Assembly: GCA_963746805.1 (NCBI GenBank)
Contig: CAVVCQ010000008.1
Location: 1,116,001 to 1,180,000 of the forward strand
Length of the DNA stretch: 64,000 nt
Origin: DATHTC01 sp963746805
GTDB taxonomy: Bacteria > Actinomycetota > Thermoleophilia > Gaiellales > Gaiellaceae
Reading direction: 5' to 3'
Of the stretch, positions 16,445-25,280 are shown one piece after another (the first letter of the stretch is position 1; each line of letters opens with the position of its first letter). The notes beneath the pieces were generated by a model. It searched no databases, was not told the DNA's origin, and worked only from the letters and a program-made list of their open reading frames with translations. The position numbers were made by a program, and so were the translations under genes.

Positions 16445-17983
16445 TCAGAGGAGGACGCCCGGGTTCATCACGCCCGCCGGGTCGAGCTCACGCTTCGCCG
16501 CCCGCAGGGCGTCCAGGACGAGGGGGGCGGCCTCCTGGGCGTACCACGGCCGGTGCTCCCGGCCGACGGCGTGGTGGTGGGTGATCGTCCCGCCGCCCGC
16601 GAGGATCGCCTCGGAGGCCGCGGCCTTGACGTCGCGCCACTGCTCGAGCCCCGCGCCCGTCCGCGCCGGCGCGACGAGCGTGTAGTACGGCGCAGGCCCG
16701 TCCGGATACGCGTAGGCGAGACGGCACGAGACGATCGCGCCGTCGCCTGCGTCCGCGAGCGTGCGCGAGACGTGGTCGTGGAGCGCGGGGAAGCGATCCC
16801 ACGTGACCGCCGTCTCGAACGTGCCGGTCAGGAGGCCGAGCGCGACGATCTCCTCGTAGACGTACGGGAGCCTGAGGAACGCGTCCCGCCAGCGACCGCC
16901 CGCCGCTCGCTCGATCCGCGCCCCGCCCGCGAGCTCCAGCGCGTCGCGCAGGAGCGGCTCCGGGTCGAAGCCGCTCGCCTCGAACGCGAGCACGAGGACG
17001 GCCGCCGAGCCGTCGCCGGTTCCGCTCGTGAGCGCCTCGACCGGGTCGAGGAGCCGGCACGAGGTCGGCTGGAGCCCCGCCTGGACGACGCGACGAACGC
17101 CTGCGGCGCCCTCGAGGAAGGTCGGGAACGCCACGGCGGCGGTCGCGCGCCGCTCGGGCCGCTCCTGGACGCGCAGCCAGGCGTCGACGATCACGCCGAG
17201 GGCTCCCTCCGAGCCGCAGAACAGCGCGTTCGCGTCAGGCCCGGCGCCGGTCCCCGGCAGCCGGCGCGTCTCGACCGTCCCGCGTGGCGTGACGACGCGG
17301 AGCCCCTCGACGAAGTCGTCCACGCGCGTCCGTCCGGTGGCGAAGTGGCCGCCCGAGCGCGTGGCGATCCAGCCGCCGACGGTGGAGTGCTCGAACGACT
17401 GCGGGTAGTGCCGGAACGTCAGGCCGTGGGCGGCGAGCTGCTGCTCGAGGGACGGGCCGCGGGTTCCCGCCTGCACGCGCGCCGCACGCGAGACCTCGTC
17501 CACGTCGAGGACGCGGCCCAGCCGTGCAAGGTCGAGGCTGACGGCCCCGACGTACGCGTCGCCGACCTCCGGCTCGACGCCGCCGACGACGGAGGAGCCG
17601 CCGCCGAAGGGGACGATCGCCACGCGCTCCCCCGCAGCCCAGTCGAGCAGGCGCGCGACGTCCGTCTCGTCGGCCGGGTACGCGACGAGATCCGGCGCGT
17701 GCGGGAACTCGCCGCGGAACGCCCGGACGAGATCCGGATAGCCCTTTCCCAGCGCGTGCAGCGCACGCTCGTGGGGGTCTGCGCTGACGAGCTCCTCCAG
17801 TCCGCGAGGCGGCGCGATTCGCGGGGCGGTGAGCTCGACCCGGGCGGGCGGCCGCGCGCGGCGCAGTGGCGCGTCCGGGAACGTCGCGCGCAGTGTGCGC
17901 ATCAGCGCCTCGCGCTCGTCCGCCAGCAGGCCTTCGCCCTCGTAGCCCCAGCCGGCGAGCTTCGGGCGCCGCGGATCCTCCAC
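16445..17983 (-). CDS. FAD-binding oxidase, alkylglycerone-phosphate-synthase-like
   Basis: A 512-residue flavoprotein of the VAO/PCMH family. Residues 95-280 form the FAD domain with VPFGGGSSVVGG and FRHYPQSFEHSTVGGWIATRS, followed by GHFATGRTRVDDFVEGLRVV, a segment characteristic of alkyldihydroxyacetonephosphate synthase relatives. The C-terminal part has GGTITHHHAVGREHRPW with the active-site histidines and ends LDPAGVMNPGVLL. GTG start at 17983. Actinobacterial members may act on glycerolipid or D-2-hydroxy-acid-like substrates. It is divergent from the DUF885 gene 25 bases away. Confidence 0.85.
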   Translation of the reverse strand: MEDPRRPKLAGWGYEGEGLLADEREALMRTLRATFPDAPLRRARPPARVELTAPRIAPPRGLEELVSADPHERALHALGKGYPDLVRAFRGEFPHAPDLVAYPADETDVARLLDWAAGERVAIVPFGGGSSVVGGVEPEVGDAYVGAVSLDLARLGRVLDVDEVSRAARVQAGTRGPSLEQQLAAHGLTFRHYPQSFEHSTVGGWIATRSGGHFATGRTRVDDFVEGLRVVTPRGTVETRRLPGTGAGPDANALFCGSEGALGVIVDAWLRVQERPERRATAAVAFPTFLEGAAGVRRVVQAGLQPTSCRLLDPVEALTSGTGDGSAAVLVLAFEASGFDPEPLLRDALELAGGARIERAAGGRWRDAFLRLPYVYEEIVALGLLTGTFETAVTWDRFPALHDHVSRTLADAGDGAIVSCRLAYAYPDGPAPYYTLVAPARTGAGLEQWRDVKAAASEAILAGGGTITHHHAVGREHRPWYAQEAAPLVLDALRAAKRELDPAGVMNPGVLL

Positions 17984-18008
17984 CGTCGCCGCATCGTAGA
18001 ATCCCGCC

Positions 18009-19184
18009 GTGGAGCTCGCGCTGCGGTACGTCGAGCTCGGCCTCCGGCTCGGGCGCCACGTGGACGGCCTCGTCGACGCGTACTTCGGCCCCGCCGAGAT
18101 CGCCGCCCGCGTCGACGCCGAAGCTCTGCGCCCGCCCGCGGCGCTCGCGGACGACGCGGCCGCGCTCCGCCGCGAGCTGCAGGAGTCCGATGAGCTCGAG
18201 CCGCGCCGGCGCGCGTGGCTCGACGACCAGCTCCTCGGCGTCGAGACCTACGCGCGGAGCATCGCGGGCGAGCGGCTCGCCTATGTCGACGAGGTCGAGC
18301 GGTGCTTCGGCGTGCGCCCGCGCCGCACGCCGGAGACGGTGTTCGCGGCGGCACTCGAGCGGCTCGACGCGGCGCTCCCGGGAGAGGGCGATCCCGCCAC
18401 CCGCTACGCGGCCTGGCGCACGTCGCAGATCGTCCCGCCCGAGACGATGCTGGACGTCTTCTCGGCCCTGCGGGAGCGCTTCCGCGCCGCGACCGCCGAG
18501 CTGCTCGGCCTCCCGCCCGACGAGGACGTCGAGACGGAGCTCGTCCACGACGAGCCGTGGCTCGCCTACAACTACTACGTCGGCGGCCGCCGCAGCCGGA
18601 TCGCGATCAACGTCGACCTCCCGATCGCGGCGCCCGAGCTCGTCGACCTCGTCGCGCACGAGGCCTATCCGGGCCACCACACCGAGCACGCCTGGAAGGA
18701 GCACCTGCTCGTGGACGCGGGCGTGGTCGAGGAGTCGCTCGTCCTCATTCCGACGCCGCAGAGCATGGTCAGCGAGGGGATCGCCGAGACGGCGTGGGAG
18801 CTGGTCGAGGACGCGACGCGCGACGACGTCACGGCGGTGCTCGTGGATGCGGGCGTCGCCTTCGACGCGGAGCGCGCGGCCGCGGTCGAGGAGGCCAGGA
18901 GGCCGCTCCGGTCCGTCGGGCTCAACGCGGCCCTGATGCTGCACGAGGACGGCGCCTCGGAGGAGGAGGCCGTCGACTACGTCGAGCGCTGGTCGGCGCG
19001 GCCGCGCGAGTACGCGCAGTGGGGCGTCCGGTTCCTGCAGGACCCGCTGTGGCGCGCGTACGCGGCGACGTACTCCCTCGGCGGCGACCTCGCCCGGCGG
19101 CACGTCCAGGGGAGCCCGGAGCGCTACCGCGCGCTGCTGACGGAGCAGACCCGCGTGGCCGACATGCTCCCGGTATCGTCCTGA
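18009..19184 (+). CDS. DUF885-family metallopeptidase-like protein, paralogue 1
   Basis: A 391-residue protein of the DUF885 family, whose members are predicted zinc metalloproteases. The zinc motif is HEAYPGHH at about residue 218, followed by TEHAWKEHLLV and ESLVLIPTPQSMVSEGIAE, the family active-site block. There is no signal peptide. GTG start at 18009. It is closely related to the minus-strand gene at 34960-36129 along its whole length (for example GRHVDGLVDAYFGP versus GRHVEGIVDAYFGP). It reads toward the aldehyde dehydrogenase only 2 bases downstream, so the genes are probably co-transcribed. Confidence 0.85.
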   Translation: MELALRYVELGLRLGRHVDGLVDAYFGPAEIAARVDAEALRPPAALADDAAALRRELQESDELEPRRRAWLDDQLLGVETYARSIAGERLAYVDEVERCFGVRPRRTPETVFAAALERLDAALPGEGDPATRYAAWRTSQIVPPETMLDVFSALRERFRAATAELLGLPPDEDVETELVHDEPWLAYNYYVGGRRSRIAINVDLPIAAPELVDLVAHEAYPGHHTEHAWKEHLLVDAGVVEESLVLIPTPQSMVSEGIAETAWELVEDATRDDVTAVLVDAGVAFDAERAAAVEEARRPLRSVGLNAALMLHEDGASEEEAVDYVERWSARPREYAQWGVRFLQDPLWRAYAATYSLGGDLARRHVQGSPERYRALLTEQTRVADMLPVSS

Positions 19185-19186
19185 CG

Positions 19187-20659
19187 GTGAGCGTCGCGGT
19201 CGAGCGCGAGTACGGCCTCTTCATCGGCGGCGAGACCGTCGAGCCCGCGTCCGGTGAGCTCCGCGAGCTCGTCGAGCCCGCCACCGGCGAGACGCTCGGC
19301 CGGGCCGCGATGGCCGGCGAGAAGGACGTCGACCGCGCCGTCGAGGCGGCCCGCGCCGCGCTCGGCGGCCCGTGGGGCAAGACGCCGCCGACCGAGCGCT
19401 CGCGCCTCCTCCACGCGCTCGCCGACGCGATCGTCGCGAACCGGAAGGAGCTCGCCGAGCTCGAGGTGCGCAACGTCGGCAAGGCGATCTCCTCCGTGAA
19501 GGCCGAGATCAACCAGGCCACGGAGAACTTCCGCTTCTACGGCTCCGCGATCGCCTCGATCGCCGGGCGCTCGAGCCCGCTCGGCGGCTCGCTCCTCTTC
19601 TACTCGCTGAAGGAGCCGGTCGGCGTCGCCGGCCAGATCGTCCCGTGGAACTACCCGCTGACCATGACGACCTGGAAGCTGGCGCCTGCGCTGGCGGCCG
19701 GATGCGCCGTCGTGCTGAAGCCGGACCCGCAGACGCCGCTGACCGCACTGCGGCTCGCCGAGCTCGCGGGCGAGGTCGGGTTCCCGCCCGGCGTCGTCAA
19801 CGTCGTCCCGGCCGACGGGCCCACCACGGGCGCCTACCTCGTCCGCCACCCCGGCGTCGACAAGGTCGCCTTCACCGGCTCGACGAAGACGGGCAGCGAG
19901 ATCATGCGGCTCTGCTCCGAGCCGATCAAGCGCGTGACGCTCGAGCTGGGCGGCAAGAGCCCGAACATCGTCTTCGCGGACGCCGACCTCGACGACGCGA
20001 TCCCGAGCTCGGTCTGGTCGATCTACTACGCGGCCGGCCAGAGCTGCGAGGCCCGGTCGCGGATCCTCGTCGAGGCCAGCGCGTACGACGACTTCGTCTC
20101 GCGCTTCTCCGAGCTCGCGCAGAAGCTCCGCGTCGGCGACCCGTTCGACCCCGAGACGCAGATCGGCTCGCTGATCTCGACGTCGCACCGCGAGCGCGTG
20201 CACGGATTCGTCGAGCGCGCCGGCGGCGAGGGGGCGGAGGCCGTCACGGGCGGCGAGCTGCCCGACGGCCCGGGCGCGTTCTACCCGCCCACGGTGCTCG
20301 CGGGCGTTGAGCCGGCGATGGAGTGCGCACGCGAGGAGATCTTCGGCCCGGTCGTCACGGTCATGCCCTTCGAGGACGAGAAGGACGCGATCCGGCTCGC
20401 GAACGACGTCGACTACGGGTTGATGGCGACGGTCTGGACGGGCGATCCGGCCCGCGGGCCGCGGGTCGCGTCGCGGATCAAGTCCGGCACGGTCGGGATC
20501 AACATGCCGTACTCGGCGTTCCCGGGGATCCCGTTCGGCGGCTACAAGCAGTCCGGCTTCGGCCGCGAGCTCGGGCTCGAGACGCTCGAGCTCTACCTCG
20601 AGACGAAGTCGGTGCTCGTCTCCACGGGCCAGCGGGCCTACAACCCCTTCGGCCTCTGA
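19187..20659 (+). CDS. NAD(P)-dependent aldehyde dehydrogenase
   Basis: A 490-residue aldehyde dehydrogenase oxidising aldehydes to acids. The NAD-binding region has VPWNYPL and FTGSTKTGSEI; the general base lies in LELGGKSPNIV; the catalytic cysteine is in YAAGQSCEARSRI; and the C-terminal block includes EEIFGPVVTV and FGGYKQSGFGRELG. The sequence is of the betaine or aminobutyraldehyde dehydrogenase type. GTG start at 19187, two bases after the DUF885 stop. The next gene (MFS transporter) overlaps its stop. The substrate is not predictable. Confidence 0.93.
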   Translation: MSVAVEREYGLFIGGETVEPASGELRELVEPATGETLGRAAMAGEKDVDRAVEAARAALGGPWGKTPPTERSRLLHALADAIVANRKELAELEVRNVGKAISSVKAEINQATENFRFYGSAIASIAGRSSPLGGSLLFYSLKEPVGVAGQIVPWNYPLTMTTWKLAPALAAGCAVVLKPDPQTPLTALRLAELAGEVGFPPGVVNVVPADGPTTGAYLVRHPGVDKVAFTGSTKTGSEIMRLCSEPIKRVTLELGGKSPNIVFADADLDDAIPSSVWSIYYAAGQSCEARSRILVEASAYDDFVSRFSELAQKLRVGDPFDPETQIGSLISTSHRERVHGFVERAGGEGAEAVTGGELPDGPGAFYPPTVLAGVEPAMECAREEIFGPVVTVMPFEDEKDAIRLANDVDYGLMATVWTGDPARGPRVASRIKSGTVGINMPYSAFPGIPFGGYKQSGFGRELGLETLELYLETKSVLVSTGQRAYNPFGL

Positions 20660-21807
20660 GCCGATACCGCTGGGCGGTCCTCGCCGCCGGCACCTGGGCT
20701 CAGGTCGGCTTCTCGATCGTCGGCGTCGGGCTGCCCGCGCTCGCGCCCGCGCTCCGCGACGAGTTCGACCTGTCGCTGACGCAGGTCGGCGTGGTGCTCT
20801 CCGCCGCGTGGGTCGGCGCGACGTTCACGCTCCTCCCGTGGGGGCTGCTCGCCGACCGGATCGGCGAGCGCGCGGCGATCGCGACGGGAATCGGGCTCTG
20901 CGGGGTCGGCTTCACTGCGGCGGCGTTCGCGCCGGGCTTCGCCTCGCTGTGCGTGATCCTCGCGCTCGCGGGCGCGGCCGGCTCGAGCGTGAACTCGGCC
21001 AGTGGGCGCGCGGTCATGGCCTGGTTCCCGGCGGAGCAGCGCGGGTTCGCGCTCGGGATCCGGCAGGCGGCGATCCCGATCGGCGGCGCGCTCGCCGCAC
21101 TCGCGCTGCCGTCGATCGAGCAGGCCGGCGGCGTGCAGGCGGCGTTCCTCGCCATCGCCGGCGTCTCGTTCACGGGCGCCGTGGTGGCCGCTGTGGTGAT
21201 CCGCGACCGACCACGAGAGCCCGCGGTCGCACCCGAGGTTGCGCGGACGCTGCACGACCGCGCGCTCTGGCTCCTCTGCGCGTCCGGCGGCTGCTACGTC
21301 ATCGCGCAGATCGCGGTGATCTCGTTCGTCGTCCTGTACCTGCACGACGAGCGCGGCTGGTCGGACTCCGAGGCGGCCGCGGTGCTGGCGGCGATCCAGA
21401 TACTCGCGGTGGCTTCGCGGATCGCCGTCGGCGCGTGGTCCGACCGCGTTCGGAGCCGGGTCGGGCCGCTCCGGCTCGTCGGCGTCGGGGCGGCGGTCTC
21501 GATCGGGCTCGTCGCGCTCGTCACCGACGCGCCGATCGGGGTCATCGTCACAGCCTTCCTCGCCGCGGGCGTGATCGGGATGTCCTGGAACGGCCTGTCG
21601 TTCACCGCTGCGGCCGAGATCGGCGGCTACGCGCGGAGCGGCGCCGCCATCGGGATGCAGCAGACGGCGTTGTCGGTCGCGGGCCTGGCCGCGCCGGTCG
21701 TGTTCGCCGCGCTCGTCTCGTCCTCGGGCTGGCAGCTCGCCTACGGGGTGGCCGCGCTGTTCCCGCTTGCCGGCTGGGCGCTCCTCGGCCCGCTCGCGGG
21801 GCGATGA
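20656..21807 (+). CDS. MFS transporter with apparent CTG start
   Basis: A 383-residue major facilitator with about 12 hydrophobic helices and the loop motif GLLADRIGERAAI between helices 2 and 3. The first helix (YRWAVLAAGTWAQVGFSIVG) begins right after the aldehyde dehydrogenase stop, and there is no ATG, GTG or TTG near it in frame. The only fitting start is CTG at 20656, overlapping the upstream TGA as CTGA, like the ATGA and GTGA overlaps elsewhere here. The next in-frame GTG would delete the first helix. The substrate is unknown; it may export or import a compound linked to the aldehyde dehydrogenase. Confidence 0.85.
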   Translation: MSRYRWAVLAAGTWAQVGFSIVGVGLPALAPALRDEFDLSLTQVGVVLSAAWVGATFTLLPWGLLADRIGERAAIATGIGLCGVGFTAAAFAPGFASLCVILALAGAAGSSVNSASGRAVMAWFPAEQRGFALGIRQAAIPIGGALAALALPSIEQAGGVQAAFLAIAGVSFTGAVVAAVVIRDRPREPAVAPEVARTLHDRALWLLCASGGCYVIAQIAVISFVVLYLHDERGWSDSEAAAVLAAIQILAVASRIAVGAWSDRVRSRVGPLRLVGVGAAVSIGLVALVTDAPIGVIVTAFLAAGVIGMSWNGLSFTAAAEIGGYARSGAAIGMQQTALSVAGLAAPVVFAALVSSSGWQLAYGVAALFPLAGWALLGPLAGR

Positions 21808-21814
21808 TCCACCG

Positions 21815-22819
21815 ATGAGCCGCCTGCAGGAGCGGATCGAGCGGATCTTCGCGCTCGGCGACCGGATCGGCTACACGGCGGCCGAGGACGAGGCGCACGT
21901 GCTCGCGCGCGGATGGATGGTGGAGGCCGGGCTCGAGGTCGAGGGCGACGACGCCGGGAACCTGATCGGGCGCGTCCCCGGCGCCGGGCGCGAGGTCTGG
22001 ACCGGGTCGCATCTCGACTCGGTGCCGTCCGGCGGGCGCTTCGACGGCGTGCTCGGCGTCCTCGGCGGGCTCGAGGCGGTCGAGCGGCTCGGCCTTCCGG
22101 GGCTGGCGGTCGTCGCGTTCCGGGACGAGGAGCGCGGGTGCGCGGGCAGCCGTGCCCGGGTCGCGTCGGGCGCGGTGCCGGAGGCGTACCTCGAGCTCCA
22201 CATCGAGCAGGGGCCGCGTCTGGAGCGCGCGGACGCGCCACTGGCGGCGGTGACGGGCATCGTCGGCTATTCGCGCCAGACCGTGACGGTCACCGGGCGC
22301 GCCGGCCATGCCGGGACGACGCCGATGGAGGGTCGCGAGGACGCGCTCGTCGCCGCGGCGGAGCGGATCCTCGCCATCCGGGAAGCAGCTGCGGCGATCC
22401 ACGAGGCGGTCGCGACCGTCGGGACGATCAGCGTCGACCCGGGCGGCGCCAACGTGATCCCCGGGGAGGTCTCGTTCACGGTCGACGCGCGTGCCCCCGA
22501 CCGCGCGCGTCTCGACGAGCTGCTCGCCGCGATCGGCCTCGAGACCGGCGTCGGCGTCGAGCCGGCGGCGATGGATCCGGCCGTGGTGGCCGCGACCCGC
22601 GCGGCGATCGAGGCCGCCGGCGTGCCCGTCCTCGAGCTCGCCTCCGGCGCCGGCCACGACGCCGGGATCCTCGCGAGCGCCGGCGTCGCCTCGGGGATGC
22701 TCTTCGTCCGCAGTCGCAACGGCGGCATCAGCCACAACCCGGACGAGTGGAGCGACCCCGAGGACTGCGCGCTGGCCGTGGACGTGCTCGCGGATGCGCT
22801 CGCCCGGCTCTCGCGGTAG
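21815..22819 (+). CDS. M20-family amidohydrolase (allantoate / N-carbamoyl-amino-acid hydrolase type), short form
   Basis: A 334-residue zinc hydrolase of the M20 family. Metal-ligand segments are GSHLDSVPSGGRFDGVLGVLGG, FRDEERGCAGSRA and LELHIEQGPRLE; the dimerisation domain starts YSRQTVTVTGRAGHAGTTPM, and the final His is in GAGHDAGILA. These are marks of allantoate amidohydrolase and N-carbamoyl-L-amino-acid hydrolases. Family members usually have about 400-420 residues; here roughly 60 residues between the RDEE and HIEQGP motifs are absent. ATG at 21815. Its position 3 kb from the urate degradation genes makes a purine-related substrate plausible but unproven. Confidence 0.85.
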   Translation: MSRLQERIERIFALGDRIGYTAAEDEAHVLARGWMVEAGLEVEGDDAGNLIGRVPGAGREVWTGSHLDSVPSGGRFDGVLGVLGGLEAVERLGLPGLAVVAFRDEERGCAGSRARVASGAVPEAYLELHIEQGPRLERADAPLAAVTGIVGYSRQTVTVTGRAGHAGTTPMEGREDALVAAAERILAIREAAAAIHEAVATVGTISVDPGGANVIPGEVSFTVDARAPDRARLDELLAAIGLETGVGVEPAAMDPAVVAATRAAIEAAGVPVLELASGAGHDAGILASAGVASGMLFVRSRNGGISHNPDEWSDPEDCALAVDVLADALARLSR

Positions 22820-22829
22820 CGTCGTCGCC

Positions 22830-23375
22830 ATGGGTGGGGCCCGGCGCCTCGGGGTGCTCGCGGCCGCGACGTGTGCGGTCGCCGCGACGACCGCTGCGGC
22901 TGCCGAGGCACCGCCGCCCGACGCGGTGCGCGGTTGCCAGTCGCGCGGGGACTCGAACCGGCCGCAGCGGCTGCCCTCGCCGCCGGGTGTCCGCATCGGC
23001 CCGCTCGTGATCTGGCCCTCGGTACGGACGCGGGTCGAGCCCACCGGCGAGACGCCGTGGCGCTTCTACGTGAAGGCGCCGATCGTCCTTCCCGCGCGGA
23101 CGAAGGTCGTGCTCGCGGTTGCGCCGGAGGGCGCCGGGCTCGTCGAGCTGCAGGGCCGGGCGGGAGCTTGGGTTACGTCGATCCGCTTCGAGGCCTGCGC
23201 GGAGAACGTGCGCGCGTTCCCCGGCGCCTACCGCGGCACGGTCGGGCGGTACACCGGCTTCCCGTTCGGCTTTCGGCTCGCGCGACGCGGTTGCGTGCCG
23301 CTGGAGGTCTGGGTCGACGGACGCGACGCCCCGTTCCGCCGGCTCGTGCCGTTCGGCCGCCGCTCGTGCCCGTAG
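22830..23375 (+). CDS. Secreted hypothetical protein
   Basis: A 181-residue exported protein: signal peptide at residues 1-25 (RRLGVLAAATCAVAATTAAAAEA), then a beta-rich mature domain with four cysteines likely forming two disulfides (GCQSRG, FEACAEN, RRGCVPL, RRSCP). The segment RGTVGRYTGFPFGFRLAR may be a conserved core. ATG at 22830, 10 bases after the M20 stop. I recognise no family. It ends 9 bases before a hairpin repeat that separates it from the convergent gamma-glutamyltransferase gene. Confidence 0.68.
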   Translation: MGGARRLGVLAAATCAVAATTAAAAEAPPPDAVRGCQSRGDSNRPQRLPSPPGVRIGPLVIWPSVRTRVEPTGETPWRFYVKAPIVLPARTKVVLAVAPEGAGLVELQGRAGAWVTSIRFEACAENVRAFPGAYRGTVGRYTGFPFGFRLARRGCVPLEVWVDGRDAPFRRLVPFGRRSCP

Positions 23376-23383
23376 CACGAACC

Positions 23384-23434
23384 CGGCGCGAAAGGGACAA
23401 AGCAACAGACTGTCACTTGTCCGCTTTCGCGCCG
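23384..23434. repeat. Short dispersed hairpin repeat, copy 1 (likely bidirectional terminator)
   Basis: A 17-bp stem with one bulge pairs 23384-23400 (CGGCGCGAAAGGGACAA) with 23417-23434, around the loop AGCAACAGACTGTCAC. The 21 bases at 23396-23416 recur exactly, reverse-complemented, at 39681-39701. It fills the gap between two convergent genes, 9 bases from one stop and 22 from the other, so a terminator role is likely. Confidence 0.8.
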
Positions 23435-23455
23435 TATTCGCTGCCCTCGGACCGG

Positions 23456-25228
23456 CTAGCCGGCCGGCACCTCCACCATCGCGCTGCCGCCGCCGCGGCG
23501 GGTCGGCTCCGCCGCAGCGACCACGCCGCCGCCAGGGAGGAACTCGATCCCGGTCGCCGCGCCGATCTCCGGGTTGGTGACGAAGACGTGACCGCGCGCC
23601 TCGAGCGCCGCCGCGACCGGCGAGGAGCGGAACAGTGGCTCGGCCTGCGTCGTCGTCGTGTTTCGCTGCGTCGCGCGCGGGTCGGCGATCGACTGCGGCA
23701 GCGTCATCCCGGCGTCGAGCCGGTCGACGAGCAGCTGCAGGACGGTCGTGATGATCGTCGAGCCGCCCGGGGAGCCGACCGTCAGCAGCGGCCTGCCGGC
23801 CTGCGTCACGATCGTCGGCGCCATCGAGCTGCGCGGCCGCTTCCCGCCCTCGACGCGGTTCGGGTGCGTGAGCGAGCCGAAGTCGAAGTCGGTCAGCTCG
23901 TTGTTGAGGAGGAAGCCCCAGCCGGGGACGACGAGCCCCGCGCCGCCGGTCGACTCGATCGTGAACGTGTACGAGACGACGTTGCCGGAGCGGTCCGAGG
24001 TGCTGATGTGCGTCGTCGATGTCGGTTCGACGTCGGTCGCCGCCGCCGCGAGCAGCGTCCCGAGGCTGCCGTTGAACGGCCAGGGGTCCCCGGCCGCGAC
24101 CGGGCTCGTCGCCGCCGTCTCCGTGATCAGCGCCCGCCGCGTGGCGGCGAAGCCGTCCGAGAGGAGGCCACGAAGCGGCACGTCGACGTAGTCGGGGTCG
24201 CCGAGATATGCGCCCCGGTCCGCGAACGAGAACCGCGAGGCCTCGAGGAAGAGGTGCAGCTGCCGCTCTCGCGTCTCCGTCGCGAGCGGGTAGCCCTCGA
24301 GGATGTTGAGCGCCTCGCCGACGGTCGAGCCGCCGCTCGAGGGCGGGCCCATCCCCCAGACGTCGAGGCCCCGGTAGCCGACCCGCGTGGGCTCGCGCTC
24401 GGGCGCCGCGTATCCGTGCAGGTCGCGCATCGACATCAGCCCGCTCCGCCAGACGTGGTTCGCGGTCGGGGCGACGGGCGGATGCTGCACCGCCTCGGTG
24501 AGCGCGTCCGCGATCGCGCCGCGGTAGAAGCCCTTCGCGCCGAGGTGGGCGATCCGCTCGTACGCGCGGGCGAGATCCGGGTTGCGGAAGACGGTGCCGA
24601 CGTCCTTCGGCGTCCCGTCCGGGTCGAGGAAGAGCGCCGCCGAGGCGGGGACGTCGTCGAACCAGTCGGCGTTCGCGAGCGTCTGGTCGAAGAAGACCTG
24701 GTCGATCGCGAAGCCCTCGCGGGCGAGCCGGATCGCCGGCTGGAGCGCTTCCGCCAGTGAGATCGTCCCGTGCCGGTCGAGTGCGTCTGCCCAGCCCGCG
24801 ACCGTGCCGGGGACGCCGACGGACAGGCCGCTGTAGCGCGCGGCGTTGAACGGGAGCGGCGCTCCGCTCTCCCAGAACGAGTCGGGCCGCATCGCCGCCG
24901 GAGCCGTCTCGCGGTGGTCGACGGTCGTGACGGCGCCGCCGGCGCTCCGGAGCAGCAGGAAGCCGCCGCCGCCGATCCCGCACGAGAACGGCTCCGTGAC
25001 GCCGAGTACCGCGGCCGCCGTGACGGCGGCGTCGACCGCGTTGCCGCCGCGGCGGAGCGTGTCGACCGCCGCGCGCGTGGCGAGCGTCTCGACCGTGGCG
25101 GCCGCTCCGCCGGTGCCGACCGCGGTCGGCGGGCCCGTCGGTGCCGTGGCCGCGCCGGCGGTGCCGGCGAACGTGCCGAGGAGAAGCGCGGAGGCCGCAG
25201 TGACGAGCGAGCAGAGCCTGGTTCGCAT
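23456..25228 (-). CDS. ggt: Gamma-glutamyltransferase, exported
   Basis: A 590-residue Ntn-hydrolase precursor that cleaves glutathione and other gamma-glutamyl compounds. Residues 1-26 form a signal peptide, so it acts outside the membrane. The autoprocessing and nucleophile threonine is at about T405 in TSTTHISTSD, where the large and small subunits separate. Other family blocks are CGIGGGGF, GMGPPSSGGSTVGEALNIL, and SSMAPTIV followed by GSPGGSTI in the small subunit. Full family length. It opens the minus-strand group that ends at 23456. A terminator-like hairpin follows its stop. Confidence 0.95.
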   Translation of the reverse strand: MRTRLCSLVTAASALLLGTFAGTAGAATAPTGPPTAVGTGGAAATVETLATRAAVDTLRRGGNAVDAAVTAAAVLGVTEPFSCGIGGGGFLLLRSAGGAVTTVDHRETAPAAMRPDSFWESGAPLPFNAARYSGLSVGVPGTVAGWADALDRHGTISLAEALQPAIRLAREGFAIDQVFFDQTLANADWFDDVPASAALFLDPDGTPKDVGTVFRNPDLARAYERIAHLGAKGFYRGAIADALTEAVQHPPVAPTANHVWRSGLMSMRDLHGYAAPEREPTRVGYRGLDVWGMGPPSSGGSTVGEALNILEGYPLATETRERQLHLFLEASRFSFADRGAYLGDPDYVDVPLRGLLSDGFAATRRALITETAATSPVAAGDPWPFNGSLGTLLAAAATDVEPTSTTHISTSDRSGNVVSYTFTIESTGGAGLVVPGWGFLLNNELTDFDFGSLTHPNRVEGGKRPRSSMAPTIVTQAGRPLLTVGSPGGSTIITTVLQLLVDRLDAGMTLPQSIADPRATQRNTTTTQAEPLFRSSPVAAALEARGHVFVTNPEIGAATGIEFLPGGGVVAAAEPTRRGGGSAMVEVPAG

Positions 25229-25280
25229 GGTCGCCTCCCTAGGTGTGGACGGCGACCCTGTACCCGCGGACGCTGGACCT

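Noticed and set aside
16055..18193. A 712-codon plus-strand open frame antisense to the FAD oxidase
   Set aside because: High-GC shadow frame: composition is Arg/Gly/Ala-rich without motifs, and the opposite strand carries a well-conserved FAD oxidase.
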